DNA of 12,734 nucleotides from Bryobacterales bacterium (GTDB lineage Bacteria > Acidobacteriota > Terriglobia > Bryobacterales > Bryobacteraceae): contig PKYZ01000831.1 in NCBI GenBank assembly GCA_003132865.1, positions 11,867-24,600 of the forward strand. The letters are read 5' to 3'. A model generated the notes under the pieces. It saw only the letters and a list, made by a program, of their open reading frames with translations, searched no databases and was not told where the DNA came from. Within the stretch, counting starts at the first letter, position 1, and each line of letters begins with the position of its first letter. The position numbers were made by a program, and so were the translations under genes. Positions 6,489-11,806 of this stretch are shown piece after piece.

Positions 6489-8618
6489 ATGAGAAGGATT
6501 TGCTGCGTCCTGCCGCTGCTCGCCATCGCCGGCTTAGCCGCCGAGAAAAAACCGGTCACGATCCAAAACATGCCGGCGCCGGTGCACATGCCGCGCATCA
6601 CCTGGGCTCCGGACGGAAAGCGTTTCGCCTGGATGGAAGAGAAGGCCATCTCGCAGTACGATGTCGCTTCGAAGAAAAAGAAGCAACTGGTGGCGCTCGG
6701 CCCTCTGGAGGAAAAGACGGTGAAGCCGCCGAAGCAGGAAGGCGTCGACTGGCAGAACCGGCGCGTTTCCGAGCAGAGCTTCCAATGGTCGTCCACCGGG
6801 CAGGAGATGCTGATCAGCCTCGAAGGCGACCTGTTTCTGTTGCACACCGACACGGGCAAATGGGAGCAGCTCAGCGCTACGGCGGAAGTGGAGCGCGATC
6901 CCAAGCTCTCGCCCGACGGCCGATTCGTCTCCTTCCGCCGTGAGCACGATCTGTACAGCCTGGAGGTAGCGTCCAGAAAAGTCACGCGGCTCACCACGGA
7001 TGGCTCCGCCACGCTGTGGAACGGCGAGTTGGACTGGGTGTACCCGGAAGAGCTGAACTTGACGACCGCGCACTGGTGGTCTCCCGATAGCAGCCAGATC
7101 GCTTACTTGCAGTTTGACGTCGGCCACGAATCGATATTCCCGCAGGTAGATTTGCTTTCGTGGCGCGCGCTAACCGAGCCCGAGCGCTTTCCGCAGCCGG
7201 GCACGCCCAATGCGGATGTGCGGTTGGGAATGGTGGCGGTGGAGGGCGGCCCCACGCGCTGGATGGACATCGGCGAAACCCGCGACCACCTGCTGGCGCG
7301 GGTCGATTGGGCGCCCGACAGCCGCGAGGTGGCCTACCAGCGTCTGAATCGAATACAGAACCGTCTGGACCTGGGCCTGGCGGACGTGCGCACGGGCGTC
7401 TCGCGGGTGCTCCTCACCGAGGAGGATTCGTACTGGGTGAACGTGAACGACGACTTCCGCTTCCTCAACAAGGGAAAACAGTTCCTGTGGGGCAGCGAGC
7501 GGGACGGCTACCGTCACCTTTACCTTTGCTCGATCGACGACAAACACGTGTCGCAGATCACCAAGGGCGAATGGGAAGCGACCGAAGTGGCGGGAGTGAA
7601 CGAAGAGACGCGCGAGGTCTTCTTCGTTTCCAACGAGCAGAGTCCGCTGGAGCGGCAGCTTTACCGCGTGCGACTGGATGGCAAGCAAAAGCAGAGGCTG
7701 AGCGGCGGTGCGGGCACGCACAGCATCTCGATGAGTCCGACCACCGAGTTTTACATGGATACCTCTTCCAGCCTGGCCACGCCGCCGCGGCGCACGCTGC
7801 ACGAAAGCGATGGCTCGCAGATCGCGGTGTACAAAGAGGCCACGCCGCCGGACGTGGAGATCCTGCCTGCCGAGATCGCCACGATCAAGGCGACGGACGG
7901 CGTACAACTCTATGCGCGGATGATCAAGCCGGCGGCCTTCTCGCCAGATAAGAAGTACCCGGTGATTGTGACGATCTACGGCGGCCCGGGCATACAGACG
8001 GTGCGCGACGCCTGGAGCGGCGCCGGTTTCGACCAAGTGCTGGCGCAGCATGGATACCTCGTCTGGCAGCTTGACAATCGCGGATCGTCCGGCCGCGGGC
8101 ACACGTGGGAATCGAAGATCTATCACGAAACGGGCGCGCACGAGTTGAACGACCAGCTTGATGGCATCCGCTACCTGGCGACGCTGGGCTTCGCGGACAT
8201 GGCGCGCGTGGGTATCACCGGTTGGAGTTATGGCGGGTACATGACGCTCTACGCGCTGGCCAATGCTCCGGGCGTCTTCAAGGCCGGCATCGCCGGCGCG
8301 CCGGTGACCGATTGGCGCAATTACGATTCGATTTACACGGAACGCTACATGGGTCTGCCGGAGGAGAACGCGGAGGGTTACAAGCGTAGCTCGCCGCAGA
8401 CCAACGCGGGTGAGATCAAGGCGCGGCTGCTGATCCTGCACAACATCGAGGACGACAACGTGCATTTCCAAAACAGCGTGCAGATGGCCAATGTCTTGGA
8501 GCGGGAGGGCAAGCAGTTCCAGATGCTGGTGTACCCGCAGAAATCGCACGGGGTGGGCGGTGCGCTGCAGAAGCAGATGCAGCAGGCCATGCTGGACTTC
8601 TTCGAGAAGGCGCTGTAG
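6489..8618 (+). CDS. Dipeptidyl peptidase IV (prolyl oligopeptidase family S9B), exported
   Basis: From ATG 6489 the protein is 709 aa and starts with a signal peptide (MRRICCVLPLLAIAGLAAE). An upstream in-frame ATG at 6423 would bury the signal and the likely promoter, so I reject it. Residues about 30-490 form the DPP IV-type beta-propeller. DWVYPEEL places E187-E188 where human DPP4 has Glu205-Glu206, which hold the substrate amino terminus, and WWSPDSSQIAYLQFD follows as in the family. Residues about 500-709 form the alpha/beta hydrolase domain: YGGPG, GWSYGG with nucleophile S580, EDDNVHFQN with acid D655, and QKSHGVGG with H687. It should remove X-Pro (or X-Ala) dipeptides from peptides in the periplasm, for scavenging or protein turnover. 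It stands alone; the next gene on the same strand begins 49 bp later with its own promoter-like sequence. Confidence 0.95.
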   Translation: MRRICCVLPLLAIAGLAAEKKPVTIQNMPAPVHMPRITWAPDGKRFAWMEEKAISQYDVASKKKKQLVALGPLEEKTVKPPKQEGVDWQNRRVSEQSFQWSSTGQEMLISLEGDLFLLHTDTGKWEQLSATAEVERDPKLSPDGRFVSFRREHDLYSLEVASRKVTRLTTDGSATLWNGELDWVYPEELNLTTAHWWSPDSSQIAYLQFDVGHESIFPQVDLLSWRALTEPERFPQPGTPNADVRLGMVAVEGGPTRWMDIGETRDHLLARVDWAPDSREVAYQRLNRIQNRLDLGLADVRTGVSRVLLTEEDSYWVNVNDDFRFLNKGKQFLWGSERDGYRHLYLCSIDDKHVSQITKGEWEATEVAGVNEETREVFFVSNEQSPLERQLYRVRLDGKQKQRLSGGAGTHSISMSPTTEFYMDTSSSLATPPRRTLHESDGSQIAVYKEATPPDVEILPAEIATIKATDGVQLYARMIKPAAFSPDKKYPVIVTIYGGPGIQTVRDAWSGAGFDQVLAQHGYLVWQLDNRGSSGRGHTWESKIYHETGAHELNDQLDGIRYLATLGFADMARVGITGWSYGGYMTLYALANAPGVFKAGIAGAPVTDWRNYDSIYTERYMGLPEENAEGYKRSSPQTNAGEIKARLLILHNIEDDNVHFQNSVQMANVLEREGKQFQMLVYPQKSHGVGGALQKQMQQAMLDFFEKAL

Positions 8619-8632
8619 GCGCGTCGCCCGAC

Positions 8633-8644
8633 GCCAACGTTGGC
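8633..8644. promoter_or_regulatory. 12-bp perfect palindrome upstream of the hicB-like gene (candidate operator)
   Basis: GCCAACGTTGGC is its own reverse complement. It ends 8 bp before the putative -10 TATGAT at 8653, where a bound repressor would block RNA polymerase. A small GCGTC/GACGC inverted repeat at 8621-8634 partly overlaps it and could instead serve as a weak hairpin after the DPP IV gene. Confidence 0.45.
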
Positions 8645-8649
8645 TGCCT

Positions 8650-8658
8650 TGGTATGAT
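8650..8658 (+). promoter_or_regulatory. Putative extended -10 of the hicB-like gene
   Basis: TGG directly followed by TATGAT fits the extended -10 pattern TGn-TATAAT. The hexamer ends 9 nt before ATG 8668, predicting a leaderless or nearly leaderless transcript. Confidence 0.42.
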
Positions 8659-8667
8659 TGAAGCGTA

Positions 8668-8898
8668 ATGGCCCAAGTGACCTTCACGGCAGTATACATG
8701 AAAGTGCGCGAAGGCTATGTCGCGTTCGTCGAAGAGCTGCCTGGCCCGAACACCCAAGGGGAGACTCTTGAAGAGGCGCGTGCGAACCTGGAGGAAGCCG
8801 TCACCATGCTCCTGGATGCAAACCGCGAGTTGTCCGAGCAGTCCCTCGAGGGCGCCCAGGTAATTCGGGAAACTCTCATCCTGCCCGCCGCGTGTTAA
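8668..8898 (+). CDS. HicB-like antitoxin-fold protein (no DNA-binding tail)
   Basis: The protein has 76 residues. Residues 16-45 carry the HicB/UPF0150 core: GYVAFVEELPGPNTQGETL then EEARANLEEAV, with the typical strand-strand-helix-strand order and the Gly-rich turn before the helix. The tail (ANRELSEQSLEGAQVIRETL) is short and contains no helix-turn-helix or ribbon-helix-helix, so it would not regulate DNA by itself. In known pairs of this short HicB type the partner HicA, an mRNA-cleaving double-stranded-RNA-binding-fold toxin, usually lies directly next to it; here only a possible remnant follows. It may therefore be a solitary antitoxin, or could neutralise a HicA encoded elsewhere. Its ends are well supported; the biological role is not. 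Confidence 0.88.
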   Translation: MAQVTFTAVYMKVREGYVAFVEELPGPNTQGETLEEARANLEEAVTMLLDANRELSEQSLEGAQVIRETLILPAAC

Positions 8899-8978
8899 CG
8901 CACCGATCTCGATTTCTCAAGCCTTTGCAAAAGCCTGCGGGGATCGTCCTCGCTGAAAATTGGTGGGAATATCTTGGG
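8892..8978 (+). pseudogene. Possible decayed hicA fragment
   Basis: A frame opening with GTG 8892, overlapping the hicB-like stop by 7 bp as expected for a hicBA pair, encodes HRSRFLKPLQKPAGIVLAE and then NWWEY. From memory of short HicA toxins (start KRRDLIRHLQ, then LREG, then NH-WW-N), the R, LQ, LxE, N and WW-E positions can be aligned with one loss of about four residues where the GG/GA-NHS motif, including the catalytic His, should be. The frame then continues without resemblance to about 9176, into the next gene. I regard this as a toxin remnant at best; the alignment is by eye and could be chance. Confidence 0.28.
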
Positions 8979-9111
8979 ATGTCCCTTCTGCGGCGTTTCG
9001 CTGCCTGGCTTCACACTGCTGCTGAACTCTCCAATCGGAGCTACCGCAGTGGGTTGTCAAAGTCAAATGCCGACCTTGCGCATATCGGCATGGTAGTTCG
9101 AATGGAAAACT

Positions 9112-9118
9112 GGAAGAG
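9112..9118 (+). promoter_or_regulatory. Weak Shine-Dalgarno of the DUF3800 gene
   Basis: GGAAGAG ends 8 nt before ATG 9127. Upstream, 8899-9126 (228 bp) holds no gene that I can support apart from the possible hicA remnant, and no clear terminator or promoter hexamer. Confidence 0.4.
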
Positions 9119-9126
9119 TGGACTAA

Positions 9127-9894
9127 ATGGCCGTACTGACAAGCTATTTCGATGCAAGCGGAAGTCCCTCCCTTGAGGTGGTCGCGGTTTCTGGATTGGT
9201 CTCAACTCCAGAGAAATGGAACGCGTTCAACGGTGATTGGAATGAATGTCTAAGTGTTCATGGAGTATCAGCACTGCACATGAAACACTTTTCACAATTC
9301 CGTGGTGAGTTCTCTTCATGGGATGAGCCGCACCGGAGAAGGTTTCTAAATGGCCTTTTATGGATCGTTGAGAATCAGTTAGATTACACATCTGGATGTG
9401 CGGTAGCTATGCGGGACTACAATGCGGCTGACGCCAAATATATGCTCTCTGAATTCATGCGGCCTTATACATTGGCGAGCCTGACCTGCGCCGCTGAAAT
9501 AGTGAAATGGGTGGAGAATGCCGGGCAAGACAGAGAGAGTATAATCTATGTCTTCGAGAAAGGGGACACAGACCAGAGCGACCTACGCGCCAAATGGGAA
9601 AAGCTTTATCCCCGCCTACGCGTAGACCCCAATTTCAAGAAGAAGACAGATTGCTACCCCGATCCTAAAGCGGCTACAACAATACGTCCTTTCGAGGCGG
9701 CGGACCTAGTGGCTTACGAAATATTCAAGGCGAGCGGAAAAATTTGTTCACAAGGCGGGGAAGTTTACGAGGACGACTTGAGAAAGCCCATTCAGAGAAT
9801 GAAAACCCTACCAGGCGCTCAAAACTGGCATTTCCTCGACCTGCCGGCTATAGAGCAGATCTGTTCCGCATACCACGTTCCCCTACGCGGATAA
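9127..9894 (+). CDS. DUF3800 family protein (predicted RNase H-like fold)
   Basis: The protein is 255 aa, the usual length of DUF3800 (PF12686). It opens with the family hallmark strand SYFDASGSP (D9), has a central FEKGDTDQ (E144, D146, D148), and ends its core with PFEAADLVAYEIFKA (E190, D193), the counterpart of the common LQ-ADLIA helix. These acidic residues on successive elements suggest an RNase H-like metal site, so a nuclease role is possible but unproven. Such genes are often found in mobile or defence-associated stretches. Base composition differs from its neighbours: I counted 111 G+C in 240 bases (46%) for 9181-9420, against 41 of 60 (68%) for 8161-8220 in the DPP IV gene. This suggests horizontal acquisition. 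No partner gene is recognisable next to it besides the hicB-like gene 228 bp upstream. Confidence 0.88.
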   Translation: MAVLTSYFDASGSPSLEVVAVSGLVSTPEKWNAFNGDWNECLSVHGVSALHMKHFSQFRGEFSSWDEPHRRRFLNGLLWIVENQLDYTSGCAVAMRDYNAADAKYMLSEFMRPYTLASLTCAAEIVKWVENAGQDRESIIYVFEKGDTDQSDLRAKWEKLYPRLRVDPNFKKKTDCYPDPKAATTIRPFEAADLVAYEIFKASGKICSQGGEVYEDDLRKPIQRMKTLPGAQNWHFLDLPAIEQICSAYHVPLRG

Positions 9895-9946
9895 GTGGCG
9901 CCTGACGTCCGAGCCTAAACCGTTCGCCTGTCACTACTTCATTATG

Positions 9947-9958
9947 CAGAGCGCTCTG
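9947..9958. repeat. 12-bp perfect palindrome downstream of the DUF3800 gene
   Basis: CAGAGCGCTCTG is its own reverse complement and lies in the 229-bp spacer before the aldo/keto reductase. It has no T-run and no loop, so it is more likely a protein site or chance than a terminator. The rest of 9895-10123 shows only a GC-rich hairpin CACCG/CGGTG at 10004-10017 and the promoter listed next. Confidence 0.4.
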
Positions 9959-10111
9959 TCCCTGAGGCAAGTATGTGTTTACTAGTCGGCCGTCCTCAAA
10001 GCCCACCGGGGCCGGTGCCCCCCTATTGGCCGCTCTCCTGGTTTGCCTTGACTGCTTCCGTGGCCGCCTCCCCAGCCTGGAACAGGGTCGCCTGGCCCTC
10101 CCGCGCCACGT

Positions 10112-10117
10112 TAGAAT
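10112..10117 (+). promoter_or_regulatory. Putative -10 element of the aldo/keto reductase gene (leaderless type)
   Basis: TAGAAT ends 6 nt before ATG 10124, with no Shine-Dalgarno sequence between. A TTGACT at 10048-10053 is too far upstream (58 bp) to be its -35. Confidence 0.42.
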
Positions 10118-10123
10118 CCGGAT

Positions 10124-11107
10124 ATGGAATACGTCAACTTGGGAAAGGCCGGCATCAAGGTTTCGCGCATCTGCCTGGGCGCCATGACCTACGGGTCGAA
10201 GCGCTGGCGGGAGTGGGTGCTGGAAGAGGAAGAAGGCCGCCCGTTCATCCGCCGCGCGCTGGAGCTCGGCATCAACTTCTTCGACACCGCCGATATGTAT
10301 TCGCTGGGCGCCAGCGAAGAGATCCTGGGCCGGGCGCTCAAGGACTTCGGCCCGTCGCGCGACCGGGTGGTGATCGCGACCAAAGTGTTCAACCCCATGG
10401 GCGACGATCCCAACCAGCGGGGGCTTTCGCGCAAGCATATCCGGCACGCCATCGACGACAGCTTGCGGCGCCTGGGGACCGACTACGTGGACCTTTACCA
10501 GATTCATCGCCTCGACTATGAGACACCCATCGAGGAGACCCTGGAAGCTCTGGACGACACGGTGAAAGAGGGCAAGGCGCTGTATATCGGAGCCTCCTCG
10601 ATGTTCGCGTGGCAGTTCGCCAAGATGCTTTACAAGGCCGATGAAATGGGCTTCACCCGCTTCGTCACCATGCAGAATCACTACAACCTGATCTATCGCG
10701 AAGAGGAGCGCGAGATGATTCCGCTTTGCCGCGAAGAGGGGATCGGGGTGATTCCGTGGAGTCCGCTGGCGCGCGGATTCCTGGCGGGCAACCGGCGCAA
10801 GGAAGATTTCGGCGAAACGGTGCGATCGAAGACCGACCCGTACGCGCACGGGATGTATTACCAGCCGTCGGATTTCGCCGTGGTGGATCGCGTCGGCGAG
10901 ATCGCCCGTGCGCGCGGCGTGCCGAATGCGCAGGTGGCGCTGGCGTGGATCTTGCAGCAGCCCGGCGTTACCGCGCCAATCGTGGGAGCCAGCAAAATGC
11001 AGCATTTAGAGGATGCCGTGGCGGCGTTGAGCTTGAAGCTCGATGAGCGGGAGTTGCAGGCGCTGGCGGAGCCGTACCAGCCGCACAGGGTGCTGGGGCA
11101 TTCGTAG
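10124..11107 (+). CDS. Aldo/keto reductase, YajO-like
   Basis: This 327-aa cytoplasmic NADPH-dependent oxidoreductase has the full (beta/alpha)8 layout. The catalytic tetrad is D54, Y59 (FFDTADMYS), K87 (IATKVF) and H128 (LYQIHRLDYETPIEETL). The cofactor side is given by IGASSM, MQNHYNLIYREEEREM, VIPWSPLARGFL and, near the C-terminus, APIVGASK. The blocks NHYNLIYREEEREM, HRLDYETPIEETLEAL and the closing PYxPHxVxG match Escherichia coli YajO as I remember it, better than the KchB/YghZ or GSP69 groups. YajO has been linked to a side route to 1-deoxyxylulose 5-phosphate, but the natural substrate here cannot be told. The start at 10124 is supported by the family N-terminus (MEYVNLGKAGIKVSRICLG). 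The gene is single, with the heptamer repeat array directly behind it. Confidence 0.95.
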   Translation: MEYVNLGKAGIKVSRICLGAMTYGSKRWREWVLEEEEGRPFIRRALELGINFFDTADMYSLGASEEILGRALKDFGPSRDRVVIATKVFNPMGDDPNQRGLSRKHIRHAIDDSLRRLGTDYVDLYQIHRLDYETPIEETLEALDDTVKEGKALYIGASSMFAWQFAKMLYKADEMGFTRFVTMQNHYNLIYREEEREMIPLCREEGIGVIPWSPLARGFLAGNRRKEDFGETVRSKTDPYAHGMYYQPSDFAVVDRVGEIARARGVPNAQVALAWILQQPGVTAPIVGASKMQHLEDAVAALSLKLDERELQALAEPYQPHRVLGHS

Positions 11108-11117
11108 GGGGAAGCTG

Positions 11118-11210
11118 TCAGCGATCAGCTTTCAGCGATCAGCTTCAGCAGTCAGCGGTGAGCGCCGGAGGCGTGGCTGAATGCTGACTGCTGACCGCTG
11201 ACCGCTTTGG
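11118..11210. repeat. Opposed arrays of TCAGCNN heptanucleotide repeats forming a large inverted repeat
   Basis: The left arm is built of 7-bp units TCAGCNN: TCAGCGA and TCAGCTT alternate twice exactly (11118-11145, a perfect 14-bp tandem duplication), then CAGCAG, TCAGCGG and TGAGCGC. After a 10-bp centre, the right arm holds the inverse unit GCTGANN four times in phase (11176-11203) and a degenerate GCTTTGG. The longest perfect arm pair is TCAGCAGTCAGC (11145-11156) with its complement at 11183-11194, 12 bp with a 26-nt loop, and other registers can pair as well. It fills nearly all of the space between the aldo/keto reductase stop and the Uma2 promoter. It could act as a bidirectional terminator or RNA structure; no coding or mobile-element gene belongs to it. 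Confidence 0.9.
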
Positions 11211-11228
11211 GGCATTCGCGTAAAGGCG

Positions 11229-11234
11229 TATACT
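11229..11234 (+). promoter_or_regulatory. Putative -10 element of the Uma2 gene (leaderless type)
   Basis: TATACT ends 6 nt before ATG 11241, without a Shine-Dalgarno sequence. TTGGGG at 11207-11212, 16 bp upstream, could be a weak -35 and touches the edge of the heptamer array. Confidence 0.45.
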
Positions 11235-11240
11235 GAGTCT

Positions 11241-11801
11241 ATGGCGGTTGCACCGACAATTCCGATCGTTTCGGCGGACGAATATCTCAATTCCGGTTAC
11301 CATCCCGACATGGAGTACGTCGAGGGCGTTCTAGTGGAGCGTGACGTGCCAACCATTGCACATAGCCTCTTGCAGCTTATCCTCGGCGAGTATTTTCGCA
11401 GGTACCGCAAGCAGTTCCGATTTGCAGCGCTTTCGGATGCTCGCACCCAGATCGTCGAGCGGGCTCGGTATCGCATCCCGGACCTGATGCTATGTCCCGT
11501 ACCTCTTCCGCCCGGCAAGATCGTAAACTCGATCCCTTGGGCCGTCATTGAGATCCTATCGCCTGACGACAGATTGTCCGAACAGCTCGCGCGTTTTCGC
11601 GACTACAAACAAGTCGGGGTCCGCCAAATCGTGTTGCTCAATCCCGAGGAACTCATCGCATATCGCTTCGACGAGAATGGCTCCCTGATCGAGACCCGGT
11701 TCACCTCGCTAGACCTGCCGTCCGGCTCTCTTCCGTTCGACACCGAAGCCCTGTTCCGGCAACTCGAGGAAGAACGCAACGAAGGCACCACGCTATCATA
11801 A
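11241..11801 (+). CDS. Uma2 family (DUF820) PD-(D/E)XK endonuclease-like protein
   Basis: The protein is 186 aa, normal for Uma2/DUF820 (PF05685). Family marks are, in order: the N-terminal SADEYLNSGY and the YVEGVLVERD strand with E29, the YRIPDLMLC strand with P80-D81, the AVIEILSPDDRL strand with E104, and RFRDYKQVGVRQIVLLNPEE with K123 or its helix context. This is the PD-(D/E)XK nuclease fold; D81, E104 and the nearby basic residue would bind the metal. These proteins occur in many copies in cyanobacteria and some Acidobacteriota and their job is unknown; no restriction partner or target-recognition gene is nearby. It lies between the heptamer array and hemW, ending 5 bp before the hemW start, so the two might share transcripts even though hemW has its own -10-like hexamer inside the last codons of this gene. 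Confidence 0.92.
   Translation: MAVAPTIPIVSADEYLNSGYHPDMEYVEGVLVERDVPTIAHSLLQLILGEYFRRYRKQFRFAALSDARTQIVERARYRIPDLMLCPVPLPPGKIVNSIPWAVIEILSPDDRLSEQLARFRDYKQVGVRQIVLLNPEELIAYRFDENGSLIETRFTSLDLPSGSLPFDTEALFRQLEEERNEGTTLS
11794..11799 (+). promoter_or_regulatory. Putative -10 element of hemW inside the 3' end of the Uma2 gene
   Basis: TATCAT ends 7 nt before GTG 11807 and overlaps the last codons of the Uma2 gene. Its distance to the start matches the four other leaderless-type sites in the window. AAGG at 11800-11803 is too close to the start for a good Shine-Dalgarno site. Confidence 0.35.
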
Positions 11802-11806
11802 GGTAG

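Noticed and set aside
7170..8699. A 509-codon open frame on the minus strand opposite the DPP IV gene
   Set aside because: It is antisense to an unmistakable peptidase, is rich in Arg, His, Val and Leu as expected from the complement of GC-rich codons, and shows no domain or start signal.
8925..8990. A CPFCG zinc-ribbon-like string in another frame of the same spacer
   Set aside because: The frame has no ATG or GTG start before it and nothing around the two Cys supports a folded domain.
8892..9176. An intact 94-codon gene between the hicB-like and DUF3800 genes
   Set aside because: It overlaps the start of the DUF3800 gene by 50 bp, has no Shine-Dalgarno site and matches nothing as a whole; only its first part might be a hicA remnant.
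10004..10017. GC-rich hairpin CACCG/CGGTG as a terminator of the DUF3800 gene
   Set aside because: The stem is short, there is no T-run after it, and it lies 110 bp past the stop codon.
10048..10053. TTGACT as -35 box of the aldo/keto reductase promoter
   Set aside because: It is 58 bp from the only -10-like hexamer, too far for one promoter.
9848..11005. A 385-codon minus-strand frame opposite the aldo/keto reductase
   Set aside because: Complement of a gene with a full catalytic tetrad; no recognisable domain and no promoter or Shine-Dalgarno site.
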